The notes under the pieces were generated by a model. That model had not been told where the DNA came from. It did not search any database and was given only the letters and a program-made list of their open reading frames with translations. A stretch of DNA of 44,567 nt from an uncultured Muribaculaceae bacterium (GTDB taxonomy: Bacteria; Bacteroidota; Bacteroidia; Bacteroidales; Muribaculaceae). The position numbers and the translations under genes were made by a program. Positions 23,514 through 32,735 of this stretch are shown here, one piece after another. Position 1 is the stretch's first letter. Each line of letters starts with the position of its first letter. Location of the stretch: NCBI GenBank assembly GCA_910587235.1, contig CAJUKD010000017.1, forward strand, positions 1 through 44,567, read 5' to 3'.

Positions 23514-24491
23514 ATGAATAAAATCGTAGTTGTTGGAAGTTCCAACATTGATATGATGGCTAAAGTAAGCCATCTTCCCTCCTGCGGCGAAACCGTCTGC
23601 AATGCGGTTTTCACCCATGCTGTAGGAGGCAAAGGTATGAATCAGGCCATTGCTGCGGCTCGGCTTGGCGGTGATGTCACTTTCGTCACCGCTCTGGGCA
23701 ATGACCATTATGCCGATATGCTTAGCAATATGCTTCACAAGGAAGGCATCGTCACCGATTATGTCATTTACGATAACGAGAATCCTACAGGTACGGCGCT
23801 TATCTATGTCAGTAACTCAGGCGACAATTGTATAGCGGTCGCATCGGGGGCGAACAGCAAGCTGCAGCCGGAACTTGTGCATACATTCGAGAAAGCCATA
23901 CGTCAGGCAGACATTGTGCTGATGCAGGCCGAGATTCCATATTCCACCATACGCTCAACTGCTTTACTTGCCCATGACCTCGGTAAAAAGGTGATACTGA
24001 ATCTTGCACCCGTATGCCAGGTCGATTCAGAACTTCTTGCTGCTGTCGACGTACTTGTTGTCAACGAAATAGAAGGTGCTGCCGTAGCCGGTATCCCTTA
24101 TTCAGGCGATAATCTTGACGAAATCATAGAACGTCTGCAACTTACCGGAATCAGAAACATCGTCGTTACGGCAGGCAGTGCCGGTGCTTATCTTCTGACG
24201 CCATTTACGAGGATTCACGTTCCCTCGTTCAAGGTCAATGCCGTTGATACTATTGCAGCCGGCGATACGTTCTGCGGCGCACTCGCCGTAGTATTCGAGG
24301 GGGACTATATCACAGAAGAAAACATGCGTTATGCCAATGCTGCCTCAGCGATAGCCGTTACCCGTCCGGGGGCGACTACTTCAATTCCTGATGCCGGGGA
24401 AGTGGCTCAATTCATCGCTTCGCAAACAACTGTAACATCTATATCCAATGAAAAAATTGAACAAAACGTCAAAAAGACAGTGGCTTCCTAA
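23514..24491 (+). CDS. Ribokinase (second of two)
   Basis: This is a 325-residue ribokinase from ATG 23514; the TTG three bases upstream is not needed. The motifs are VVVGSSNIDMM, GGKGMNQA (38-45) and DTIAAGD (245-251) with catalytic Asp251. The AAGD form is the same as in E. coli RbsK, so it is not a defect. The residues after about 305 (SQTTVTSISNEKIEQNVKKT) extend past the normal kinase end and overlap the SusC start by 44 nt. Two neighbouring ribokinases suggest that two related sugars, or two forms of one sugar, are phosphorylated. Confidence 0.92.
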   Translation: MNKIVVVGSSNIDMMAKVSHLPSCGETVCNAVFTHAVGGKGMNQAIAAARLGGDVTFVTALGNDHYADMLSNMLHKEGIVTDYVIYDNENPTGTALIYVSNSGDNCIAVASGANSKLQPELVHTFEKAIRQADIVLMQAEIPYSTIRSTALLAHDLGKKVILNLAPVCQVDSELLAAVDVLVVNEIEGAAVAGIPYSGDNLDEIIERLQLTGIRNIVVTAGSAGAYLLTPFTRIHVPSFKVNAVDTIAAGDTFCGALAVVFEGDYITEENMRYANAASAIAVTRPGATTSIPDAGEVAQFIASQTTVTSISNEKIEQNVKKTVAS

Positions 24492-27400
24492 GCGCATCGC
24501 TGTTCTTGCGCTGGCTATGGCTTTTGCTGTTGCCGGGGCATTCGCTCAGAATCATGTCACGGGTAAAGTGACGGCTCCTGACGGTGAACCGCTCACGGGT
24601 GTCAGCGTAAATGTAAAGGGCGGCTCCGGCGCAGCCGTGACCGATATTGACGGGAATTACCGTATAAATGCCGCACCCGAGGCAAAACTTCTGTTCAGTT
24701 ATGTCGGCTGTCTGTCCGAGGAAATAGCCGTTCATGGTCGCAATGTGATCGATGTGGTCATGCGCGACAGCCAGCAGCAACTTGGCGAAGTCGTTGTGGT
24801 CGGTTACGGAACCCAGAAAAAAGTGAATCTTACCGGCGCTGTCGCTGCGGTAGGTGCCGAGAAACTTGAAAACCGGCCTACGAATTCCGTCACACAGATG
24901 CTTCAAGGTGCTATGCCTAATGTCAATATCTCGGTGAACACCGGATCTCCCGGTGCAGGAGGTTCGCTCAACATACGCGGACAAGGCTCGATCAACTCCA
25001 ACTCTCCGCTGATTCTTATCGATGGAGTTCCGGGCAGTATCGATCAGGTCAATCCTAACGATATTGAATCGATTTCAGCTCTGAAAGATGCGTCATCCGC
25101 AGCCATCTATGGTGCGCGTGCCGCTTTCGGTGTAATTCTTGTCACCACGAAAAAAGCTTCGGAAGGAAAAGCCCGCGTCACATATTCCGGTTATGTTTCA
25201 TGGTCGCAGCCGACGGTAAAGACAGATTTTGTCACCAGCGGCTATGAACATGCCACTATTTATGATACTTCATATAAAAGCGTGGGCAGTTCCGCAACAG
25301 GCTATACAGAGGCCGATTATGCTGAACTTGAGGCACGCCGTTATGATACTGTTGAAAATCCCGAACGTCCGTGGGTTACCAAGGACGCCACAGGAAAATA
25401 TCATTATTACGGTAATTTCGACTGGTGGAACTGGATGTACAAAAAGAACGCTCTCTCGCATTCGCACAATGTGGCGATTTCCGGCGGAGGCGACAAGGTA
25501 CAATATTATATCTCAGGCAGCTACTATACGAAAGAGGGTTTTATCCGTATTGCGGACGAACGCTACAATCAATATACGCTCACGTCTAAAATCAATGCAC
25601 GTGTAAGCGACAGAATCAGGATTTCCAATAATACTACATACTTCGACCGTTCACATTCGTATCCCGGTGAAAACGCCTCGAATGCCGCCTTTGCCCGTAC
25701 AATGATCAACTGCGCGCCCTATTATGTGCCCATCGGTCCCGACGGAAATTACACCGGAGTCATGGCTAACGGAAAAATTCTGGGAGAAGCCCGTTTTGCC
25801 GATATCATGGGTGGTGTTTCAAAAGGTTCGGTAGGCCTGCGACGCTTTAAAAATACGTTCTCGGCTCAGTTTGACATAATCAAAGGCCTTAAGCTCAATG
25901 CCGACTACACATTCATGTTTACGATGGATGATAACTGGAAACGCCAGGGCATTGTATATGTTTCATCCGGATTTGAAGGACGGACACAGCTCAGTTCCAC
26001 CACAGCGCATAAGACCGACTATTATCAGAAAAGCATGTCCTTCAACCCGTCGCATGTGTTGAATGCTTATGCGTCCTATGATGTGTCATTTGCACAGAAA
26101 CATAACCTTTCGGCTGTCGCCGGTATCAACTACGAGCATCAGCAAACGGCAGATCTTCTCGGCTATCGTTCAGATGTGCTATCCGAATCGTTGAACGATC
26201 TCAATCTTGCTGTCGGCGACGAATTCAAGGCTCAGGGTGGTGCATCGGCTTATGAGCTGTTCGGTTTCTTCTTTCGTGTGAACTATAACTTCGACAACCG
26301 CTATCTTTTCGAAGTGAACGGACGTTACGACGGCTCGTCGCGCTTCCTTTCCAGCAATCGTTACGGTTTCTTTCCTTCGGCATCGGCCGCATGGCGTATC
26401 AGCGAGGAAAATTTCATGCGCGATCTTACGTTTGTCAATAATCTTAAGCTTAGGGCTTCTTACGGTGTGCTCGGCAATCAGCTCGGCGTGGCCATGTATC
26501 CCTACAGTACTATAAGCCAGAAGCAGTCCGCCGATTATATTGTAGACAACGAGCTTATCTATTATCTTACGACTCCCCAGCCCGTGTCCTCCGATTACAC
26601 ATGGGAAAAAGTACATTCTTTTGACGTCGGTCTGGATTTCTCTCTGCTCAATAACCGTCTTTCTTTCTCCGGCGACTACTTTAACCGTCGCACAACCGAT
26701 ATGTTTGCCGATGGCATAACTGTACCCGGTGTATTCGGAACAGATCCTCCCCGACAGAATGCCGGAGAACTGAGTACTAACGGCTACGAACTTACTCTTT
26801 CATGGAATGACCGCATAAAGCTCTCCCGCGGCACTCTGTCTTACGAGGTGCGCGCATCTGTCGGCGATGCTGTTTCGAAGATTACCAAATACAGCGGAAA
26901 TGATTCAAAAGTCCTTACCGATTATTATGAAGGCATGACTCTTGGTGAGATATGGGGCTACCGTATTGACGGATTGTTCCGCTCCGACGAAGAAGCTGCG
27001 GCATACGACGTGGACCAACTTCAGGTGAACCGTGATATAAACCTTTCCACAGGTGAATGGGCTACTCTGCGTGGCGGTGACCTTAAATTCATCGATATTG
27101 ACGGAAACGGGCGTATCGATGACGGATCGAATACCTTGGCAGACCACGGCGACCTGGAAATTATCGGTAATTCCACTCCGCGCTGGAATTACGGCTTCGG
27201 AGCCTCGGTAAGCTGGCTCGGTTTCGATGTCGACGTCAATTTCCAGGGCATAGGACGTTTCAATATGTATCCCGATAAGGAAATGGAGAAATTCTGGGGT
27301 TCATGGGGGCGTGTCAATAGCGCGTTCCTGCCAAAAGGTCTTGCCGAACAGGCTTGGACCGAATCGAATCCGGATGCCTATTTCCCGCGTCTTGAGCGTG

Positions 27401-27693
27401 GCAGTGCCTCTTACAAGGACAAAGCCCAGATGCGTGTGGTCAACGACCGTTATCTGCAGAATCTTGCCTATTTGCGTCTGAAGAACCTGTCGGTCGGATA
27501 TACGCTTCCGTCGCAACTTACACGCAAGTTTTATGTCGAGCGTCTGAGGATTTACTTCGCCGGTGAGAATCTTTGTTACTGGAGTCCGTTCCACACCGAT
27601 TATATCGATCCGGAGCAGGCCATGTCATCGGCCGACGCCCGTATTTATCCTTTCTCCCGGACATTCTCGGCCGGTCTTAACATCACATTCTAA
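24448..27693 (+). CDS. SusC/RagA-family TonB-dependent outer-membrane transporter
   Basis: The product has 1081 residues. A long signal peptide (to about FAQ, residue 34) is followed by a carboxypeptidase-regulatory-like domain (HVTGKVTAPDGEPLTGVSVN, about 36-105), then the SusC-specific TonB box and plug (LGEVVVVGYGTQKKVNLTGA, 112-131) with LQGAMPNVNI and RGQGSINSNSPLILIDGVPG. The large 22-stranded barrel ends in the aromatic strand FSRTFSAGLNITF. No N-terminal STN (secretin/TonN) domain is present, so it does not signal through an anti-sigma factor. With SusD it imports an oligosaccharide or glycoconjugate using TonB energy. Its start lies inside the preceding kinase gene (44-nt overlap), so translation is probably coupled. 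Confidence 0.95.
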   Translation: MKKLNKTSKRQWLPKRIAVLALAMAFAVAGAFAQNHVTGKVTAPDGEPLTGVSVNVKGGSGAAVTDIDGNYRINAAPEAKLLFSYVGCLSEEIAVHGRNVIDVVMRDSQQQLGEVVVVGYGTQKKVNLTGAVAAVGAEKLENRPTNSVTQMLQGAMPNVNISVNTGSPGAGGSLNIRGQGSINSNSPLILIDGVPGSIDQVNPNDIESISALKDASSAAIYGARAAFGVILVTTKKASEGKARVTYSGYVSWSQPTVKTDFVTSGYEHATIYDTSYKSVGSSATGYTEADYAELEARRYDTVENPERPWVTKDATGKYHYYGNFDWWNWMYKKNALSHSHNVAISGGGDKVQYYISGSYYTKEGFIRIADERYNQYTLTSKINARVSDRIRISNNTTYFDRSHSYPGENASNAAFARTMINCAPYYVPIGPDGNYTGVMANGKILGEARFADIMGGVSKGSVGLRRFKNTFSAQFDIIKGLKLNADYTFMFTMDDNWKRQGIVYVSSGFEGRTQLSSTTAHKTDYYQKSMSFNPSHVLNAYASYDVSFAQKHNLSAVAGINYEHQQTADLLGYRSDVLSESLNDLNLAVGDEFKAQGGASAYELFGFFFRVNYNFDNRYLFEVNGRYDGSSRFLSSNRYGFFPSASAAWRISEENFMRDLTFVNNLKLRASYGVLGNQLGVAMYPYSTISQKQSADYIVDNELIYYLTTPQPVSSDYTWEKVHSFDVGLDFSLLNNRLSFSGDYFNRRTTDMFADGITVPGVFGTDPPRQNAGELSTNGYELTLSWNDRIKLSRGTLSYEVRASVGDAVSKITKYSGNDSKVLTDYYEGMTLGEIWGYRIDGLFRSDEEAAAYDVDQLQVNRDINLSTGEWATLRGGDLKFIDIDGNGRIDDGSNTLADHGDLEIIGNSTPRWNYGFGASVSWLGFDVDVNFQGIGRFNMYPDKEMEKFWGSWGRVNSAFLPKGLAEQAWTESNPDAYFPRLERGSASYKDKAQMRVVNDRYLQNLAYLRLKNLSVGYTLPSQLTRKFYVERLRIYFAGENLCYWSPFHTDYIDPEQAMSSADARIYPFSRTFSAGLNITF

Positions 27694-27705
27694 CACTTGC
27701 CCACC

Positions 27706-29469
27706 ATGAAATCAAAATATCTGTCAATAGCGGTTCTGTCGGCTCTGGCGCTTGCTTCGTGCAACCTCGACCAGCTGCCTAAGTCGGAACTTAGCCCTGA
27801 AAACTCTTTTTCTACTGAAAATGAATTGAAACTGTATATCAACGGTCTGTTGCCGCAGATGACAGGTTCGACATCGGAAACAGCAGACAACGGAATAAGG
27901 ACAACTCTTCCCGACTATATGACCGGGGTGCGTAGCTCTACCATAAGCGCCGGAAGCTGGAGTTGGGGAAACCTCCGTAAAATCAACATTTTCTTCAAAT
28001 ATTCTCCAAACTGCAAGGATGACAATGTGCGTGTGAAGTACGAAGCTATGGCACATTTCCTTCGTGCAAAATTCTATTATGAAAAGCTTAAGACCTTCGG
28101 CGGTGTGCCTTGGTATGATATAGTTCTTGATGACAACAGTCCGGAGCTGTATAATCCACGCGACAGCCGTGATTTCATAGCCGATAAGATTCTCGAAGAT
28201 CTCGACATCGCAATCCTTTCGCTGCCCCAGACAAAAAGCATCAATACAATCACACTGTGGAGTGCTTTGGCATTGAAAAGCCGTTTCTGTCTATTCGAGG
28301 GTACTTTCCGTAAATATCATGGCCTTGACGGGGCCGACCGTTTCCTTGAACAATGTGTTGCGGCATCAGAGGAGCTTATGGCGTCAGGAAAATTCTCAAT
28401 AGATATGACCGGCGGCCCGTCGACGGCCTATCGTGATCTTTTCGCCCAGCCGGTCACAAACGACGCTTCGCCTATAGAGGTAATCAATGCCCAGGCTTAT
28501 AACTTCAGCCTTGGTGTGAAACATGGCTTCAACTATGCCCTTACAAATCCGGCCGGCAACAAGATGGGTTTTGAAAAGACTTTTGTCAATTCATATCTGA
28601 TGGCCGATGGTTCGAGGTTTACGGATCGTCCGGGATTCGCCACAATGACTTTCGGAGAAGAATTCCAAGGCCGAGATCCCCGTATGGCTCAGACTATAGC
28701 CGGTCCCGGTTTTACACGTGTGGGCGAAAACGAGGCTGTGACAGAGAATCTGACTAATGCCGTCACCCATTCCGTGACGGGCTACATGCCTATAAAATAT
28801 TATGCAGGCTCGCTTGCCGATGCCCAGAATTCAAACGAAAACGATGTCATAATTTACCGTTATGCCGAAGTTTTGCTCAACTATGCCGAAGCAAAGGCCG
28901 AACTCGGGACACTGACGCAGGATGACCTTGATCTTTCAGTGAAGCTTATCCGCGATCGTGTCGCTATGCCCGGTATCGACCTTGACGAAGCCAACCGGAA
29001 TCCGGATCCATATCTTGCCGCAATGTATCCGGCTGTTCAGGGCGGTAACAAAGGCGTGATTCTGGAAATCAGACGGGAACGACGCATAGAGCTTGCCATG
29101 GAAGGCTTGCGCTACGACGATATAATGCGCTGGAAAGCGGGTGCACTTTTTATTCCGAGTTTTCACGGAGCGTATTTCCCCGGTACCGGAGGTTACGATC
29201 TCAACGGCGACGGCAAGAACGAGATTTATCTGTATGTCGACAACCGTCCGCCTACACCTTTGCTCAAAGGTGCGAAACCGCTCAAGATCGGACTTGATGT
29301 TTTCCTCAGCAACGGAACAAGCGGTTATCTTGTCGCCAACATCGACAGGGTCAAGTCGTGGAATGAGCAGCGCGACTATCTCGCTCCTATTCCAAGCACT
29401 GCACTTGTGCTAAATCCGAATCTCGAACAGAATCCTTACTGGGATACACCCGGAAATAAAAATCAATAA
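27706..29469 (+). CDS. SusD/RagB-family surface glycan-binding lipoprotein
   Basis: The product is 587 residues from ATG 27706 (TTG 27697 is not needed). The lipobox is LASC (Cys19), so it is a surface lipoprotein. The SusD fold is clear: an N-terminal helical region (NLDQLPKSELSPENSFSTEN), the AHFLRAKFYYEKLKTFGGVP block, and the C-terminal VLLNYAEAKAELG plus EIRRERRIELAMEGLRYDDIMRWK. It forms the lid of the SusC transporter and provides the binding site for the imported ligand. It follows SusC by 12 nt. The specificity cannot be read from sequence. In rus loci the corresponding protein is RusD. Confidence 0.95.
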   Translation: MKSKYLSIAVLSALALASCNLDQLPKSELSPENSFSTENELKLYINGLLPQMTGSTSETADNGIRTTLPDYMTGVRSSTISAGSWSWGNLRKINIFFKYSPNCKDDNVRVKYEAMAHFLRAKFYYEKLKTFGGVPWYDIVLDDNSPELYNPRDSRDFIADKILEDLDIAILSLPQTKSINTITLWSALALKSRFCLFEGTFRKYHGLDGADRFLEQCVAASEELMASGKFSIDMTGGPSTAYRDLFAQPVTNDASPIEVINAQAYNFSLGVKHGFNYALTNPAGNKMGFEKTFVNSYLMADGSRFTDRPGFATMTFGEEFQGRDPRMAQTIAGPGFTRVGENEAVTENLTNAVTHSVTGYMPIKYYAGSLADAQNSNENDVIIYRYAEVLLNYAEAKAELGTLTQDDLDLSVKLIRDRVAMPGIDLDEANRNPDPYLAAMYPAVQGGNKGVILEIRRERRIELAMEGLRYDDIMRWKAGALFIPSFHGAYFPGTGGYDLNGDGKNEIYLYVDNRPPTPLLKGAKPLKIGLDVFLSNGTSGYLVANIDRVKSWNEQRDYLAPIPSTALVLNPNLEQNPYWDTPGNKNQ

Positions 29470-29471
29470 AG

Positions 29472-31199
29472 ATGATCATGACACGCAATGCTGCAATTAT
29501 TGCAGCAATTACATCGGTTTCATTCGGCATGGCAGCCGAAACACTTTCAAATGGTATCGTGCTGCCGGCCGTCTGGCCACCTGAATATAATGTCAGCTTT
29601 GACCCGATGCCATTGCCTTATCTTTCGGAAGCAAGGCCCGAAGTACTTCCGATCGACAACGGACGGCAATTGCTCGTCGACAGTTTCCTTATTGAAAACA
29701 GTACGCTCGAACGTGTGGCCCATACGCCTGTCAAAGTTCCGTTCAATCCGGTGCTGAGTCCTGAAACGCAGCTTGAAATGGGCATTTACGGTACTCCTGG
29801 TGCATCGGCAAAAGACGGTGGTGTATGGTGGGATCCTCGTGATGGCATATTCAAAATGTGGTATGAGGCCGGATGGTTGAACAAGATGGCTTATGCCACC
29901 AGCAAAGACGGTATAAACTGGGAACGCCCTGAGCTTGATGTGGTTCCCGGTACGAACGAGATTGTTCCCGATATTGTCGCTGACGCTTCGACGGTATGGC
30001 TCGACCATTTCACGGACGACGACAGCCAGCGATTCAAAATGTTTCTGCGTTCGCCGAACAGCATTCCCGGGAGCAAGGAGCGTTTCAACTACGGAAACTG
30101 CATGGTGTCGCCTGACGGCATACATTGGAGTGCGCCTGCGCGCACCGGGCGTTGCGGCGACCGCTCGACAATATTCTATAACCCGTTCAGAAAAGTGTGG
30201 GTCTACAGCCTGCGAAATGCGGGAAATGTCAACCACAGTGCCATAGGCCGTTATCGGCTTTATCATGAAAGCTCTGATTTTATGGAAGGAGCGTCGTGGG
30301 ACTATGATAACCTTGCCTTCTGGACCGGAGCCGACTATAAGGATGATGCAGATCCGTATATAGGCGACCGTCCGCAGCTATACAATCTTTCGGCGGTTCC
30401 GTATGAAAGCATAATGCTCGCTTTGCCTCAGATACACCTTGGGCCTGACAATGCGGTATGCCGTAATAAAGGTATTCCAAAGATTACGGAGCTTAAAGTG
30501 GCGTATTCCCGCGACGGTTTTCATTGGGACCGGACCGACCGTGATGTGTTTATCTGTGCGGAACGTCATCCCGGCGCTTGGGACAGAGGATATGTTCAGT
30601 CGGTAGGCGGAATCTGTGCCGTTGTCGGCGATGAATTGTGGTTTTACTATATCGGTTTTTCCGGTGACAACCGCAAGCGCAGCAATGTCTACGAGCGCAA
30701 CGGAATGCACTATGGCGGCAGTACCGGCATGGCCGTTCTGCGCCGCGACGGCTTTGTTTCGCATCATGCCGATTCATCCGGTGGCGAGTTGCTGACACGC
30801 CCGCTTGTCTTCTCCAGAAAATATCTTTTTGTCAATGTCGATTGTGACGGTGGCAGCATAGCAGCCGAAATCATAGGACCCGACGGAAAAGTTATCGAAG
30901 GTTATTCGATTGATGAGTGTCGTCCACTGAGTGTCGACAGTACCATAAGCCGCATATCGTGGAAAGGTAAAAAGGACTTGGCCGGTCTGGCCGGTAAACC
31001 GGTTCGAATCAGGTTCCGTGTTACCGACGGCGACCTCTATTCGTTCTGGGTAAGTCCTTCGGAAGCCGGAGAAAGCCGCGGGTTCAATGCTGCCGGCGGC
31101 CCGGGTTTCACAGGCGGTATCGACAACGAAGGTATGAATGCATATAAGGCTGCAAAAGCCTATCAGATAAAAAACAAACTTAATAACTTATCGAAATAA
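29472..31199 (+). CDS. Secreted beta-propeller protein, GH32/43-like fold, activity unknown
   Basis: A 575-residue protein starting 2 nt after SusD stops. A signal peptide (to about GMAA, residue 22) precedes a NGRQLLVDSFLIENS segment and then a five-bladed-type propeller with repeated S-x-DG-x-x-W motifs: SKDGINW (144-150), SPDGIHW (213-219) and SRDGFHW (346-352), plus IFKMWYEAG and CGDRSTIFYNPFRKVWVYSLR. After about residue 425 there is a beta-sandwich (KYLFVNVDCDGGSIAAEIIG, VRIRFRVTDGDLYSFW). It resembles glycosidases of the GH32/GH43 fold class and uncharacterised proteins common in Planctomycetes and Bacteroidetes. The motif also recalls the Asp box of sialidases. Its paralogous half is fused to a beta-helix in the gene at 34035. 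A glycosidase role is inferred. Confidence 0.75.
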   Translation: MIMTRNAAIIAAITSVSFGMAAETLSNGIVLPAVWPPEYNVSFDPMPLPYLSEARPEVLPIDNGRQLLVDSFLIENSTLERVAHTPVKVPFNPVLSPETQLEMGIYGTPGASAKDGGVWWDPRDGIFKMWYEAGWLNKMAYATSKDGINWERPELDVVPGTNEIVPDIVADASTVWLDHFTDDDSQRFKMFLRSPNSIPGSKERFNYGNCMVSPDGIHWSAPARTGRCGDRSTIFYNPFRKVWVYSLRNAGNVNHSAIGRYRLYHESSDFMEGASWDYDNLAFWTGADYKDDADPYIGDRPQLYNLSAVPYESIMLALPQIHLGPDNAVCRNKGIPKITELKVAYSRDGFHWDRTDRDVFICAERHPGAWDRGYVQSVGGICAVVGDELWFYYIGFSGDNRKRSNVYERNGMHYGGSTGMAVLRRDGFVSHHADSSGGELLTRPLVFSRKYLFVNVDCDGGSIAAEIIGPDGKVIEGYSIDECRPLSVDSTISRISWKGKKDLAGLAGKPVRIRFRVTDGDLYSFWVSPSEAGESRGFNAAGGPGFTGGIDNEGMNAYKAAKAYQIKNKLNNLSK

Positions 31200-31203
31200 C
31201 GCT

Positions 31204-32136
31204 ATGTCAGTTAATAAAAAAGCTTTTGAAGGTGTAGTAACACCAATGGTAACACCCTTTACTGCTGACGGTGCCATTGACCGTCAGGCTCTTCAGCGCC
31301 TTGTCGACCATCTTGTCGACGGAGGTGTCAACGGTATATTTCTTATGGGCACGACAGGTGAAGGCGCTTCCATGCCCGTAGCCATGCAGCATGAACTAAT
31401 ACGCCTTGCGGCTGAATATATAGCCGGCCGAACGAAATTATTTGTCCATGTCGCCGATTCCTGTCTTGAGCGCAGTATAGAATTGGGAAAATTCGCGGCT
31501 GAATGTGGCGCCGACTATGCCGTGGCTGCTCTGCCGTATTATTTCTCGCTTACTCAGGAAGAGATAGTGGCTTATTATACCCGTCTGGCAGATAATCTTT
31601 CCTTGCCTCTGTTCCTGTATAATATCCCTGCCCAGACAAAGATGATGATTTCAGTCGCATCTGTAAAGGCTCTCGCAGTACATCCCAATATCATAGGAAT
31701 GAAAGACAGTTCAGGCAACGGTACGTATTTCAATACTCTGCTTGCTGAAATCAAGCCCGAACATCCTGATTTTGCTATAATGGTAGGGCCTGACGAGATG
31801 CTGGCGTCGACCATGGCTCTCGGAGGAAACGGTGGTGTCAATTCCGGCTCGAATATTTTCCCGCATCTTTATGTGGAACTGTTCAAGGCTGTCAAAGCTT
31901 CCGACAGTGCCCGTATTTCCAAGTTGCAGGCAATTGTGATGAAAGTATCCACACTTATTTATTCTGTCGACAATACTCCCGTGAGCTTCATGAAGGGACT
32001 GAAGGCCGCCATGGCTTCGCTCGGACTGATACAGAACTGCGTCATGCCACCTCTGCATCCCGCAACGGAAAAAGCATCGTCCACAATTGCTGCAAACACT
32101 GCCGCAATACGGAATCTTATTGATGAAGTTTTATGA
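31204..32136 (+). CDS. DHDPS/NAL-family class I aldolase
   Basis: The 310-residue cytosolic protein is a class I aldolase of the dihydrodipicolinate synthase/N-acetylneuraminate lyase superfamily. It shows GTTGE (49-53), which binds the pyruvate carboxylate, the catalytic Tyr139 in YNIP and the Schiff-base Lys167 in IGMKDSSG. The PYYFSLTQEE segment (111-120) is closer to the lyase side than to lysine-biosynthesis enzymes (PYYNKP). It should cleave a 2-keto-3-deoxy sugar acid to pyruvate and an aldehyde, or run in reverse. The following gene, a YhcH-family anomerase-like protein, supports the lyase reading, since YhcH supplies open-chain substrate to N-acetylneuraminate lyase in E. coli. The two genes overlap by 4 nt (ATGA). 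Confidence 0.85.
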   Translation: MSVNKKAFEGVVTPMVTPFTADGAIDRQALQRLVDHLVDGGVNGIFLMGTTGEGASMPVAMQHELIRLAAEYIAGRTKLFVHVADSCLERSIELGKFAAECGADYAVAALPYYFSLTQEEIVAYYTRLADNLSLPLFLYNIPAQTKMMISVASVKALAVHPNIIGMKDSSGNGTYFNTLLAEIKPEHPDFAIMVGPDEMLASTMALGGNGGVNSGSNIFPHLYVELFKAVKASDSARISKLQAIVMKVSTLIYSVDNTPVSFMKGLKAAMASLGLIQNCVMPPLHPATEKASSTIAANTAAIRNLIDEVL

Positions 32137-32735
32137 AACCTGTATTCAGATTAATTGTCATGGCAATGACTGCATTGATGACTGCATCCTGCGGAGGCGG
32201 TAAAAGCGCTGAGGATGCCAAAGATAATAACATCGGGTTTAATGTCGGCGGCAGAAATGTCGTTCTGTCAGCTATATGCGACAGCGCTAAGACTGCCGGA
32301 CATATAGCTCGATATCCTGATCGCTGGAACGCTGTTGCCGCTTTTCTTGGGAGCAGCGATCTTGCCGCCATGGCGGAGGGAGAATATGAGATTCTCCCCG
32401 ATAGGGGGGCATATGCCATTGTAAGCGCTTATGAACCGAAAGAGCCTGATTCATGTCGCTTTGAGGCTCATCGCCGATATATAGATCTCCAATATCTCAT
32501 ATCAGGTGAGGAGCGTATGGGTATTGTCCCGCTTGGCGATGCCGGCACTGTGCTGGTTCCTTATGTCAACGACATCGAATTCTATTCTCCCGACAGTATC
32601 GCTTCCGCGGAATATGCCGAGGCAAATCGTGACACGGTTTTTGTCTTTTTCCCTGACGATGTCCATCGGCCGAGTATGCGTGTGTCCGACAAGGCGGACA
32701 GTGTAAAGAAAATAGTGGTTAAAATCAAATACTGA
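32133..32735 (+). CDS. YhcH/NanQ/TabA-family protein with lipoprotein signal
   Basis: The 200-residue product matches the YhcH/YjgK/YiaL (DUF386) cupin-like family. The likely metal ligands are in FEAHRRYIDLQ (Glu111, His113, Asp118) and FFPDDVHRPSM (His178). E. coli YhcH (NanQ) is an anomerase that opens the ring of N-acetylneuraminate for its lyase. Unlike the cytosolic E. coli protein, this one begins with a signal peptide and a clear lipobox MTASC (Cys20), so it is predicted to be a lipoprotein in the envelope. The overlap with the aldolase gene (ATGA) and with the MFS gene (stop and start share one base) shows one operon. Confidence 0.8.
   Translation: MKPVFRLIVMAMTALMTASCGGGKSAEDAKDNNIGFNVGGRNVVLSAICDSAKTAGHIARYPDRWNAVAAFLGSSDLAAMAEGEYEILPDRGAYAIVSAYEPKEPDSCRFEAHRRYIDLQYLISGEERMGIVPLGDAGTVLVPYVNDIEFYSPDSIASAEYAEANRDTVFVFFPDDVHRPSMRVSDKADSVKKIVVKIKY

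Noticed and set aside
23514..24491. Second ribokinase seems to lack the GAGD motif (it has AAGD)
   Set aside because: E. coli RbsK has the same DTIAAGD form, so this is a normal variant and the catalytic Asp is present.
31204..32136. Lysine-biosynthesis dihydrodipicolinate synthase (dapA)
   Set aside because: The gene is inside a utilization operon with a YhcH-family protein and has PYYFSLTQEE in place of the PYYNKP-type segment, so a catabolic aldolase is more likely; this is not certain.
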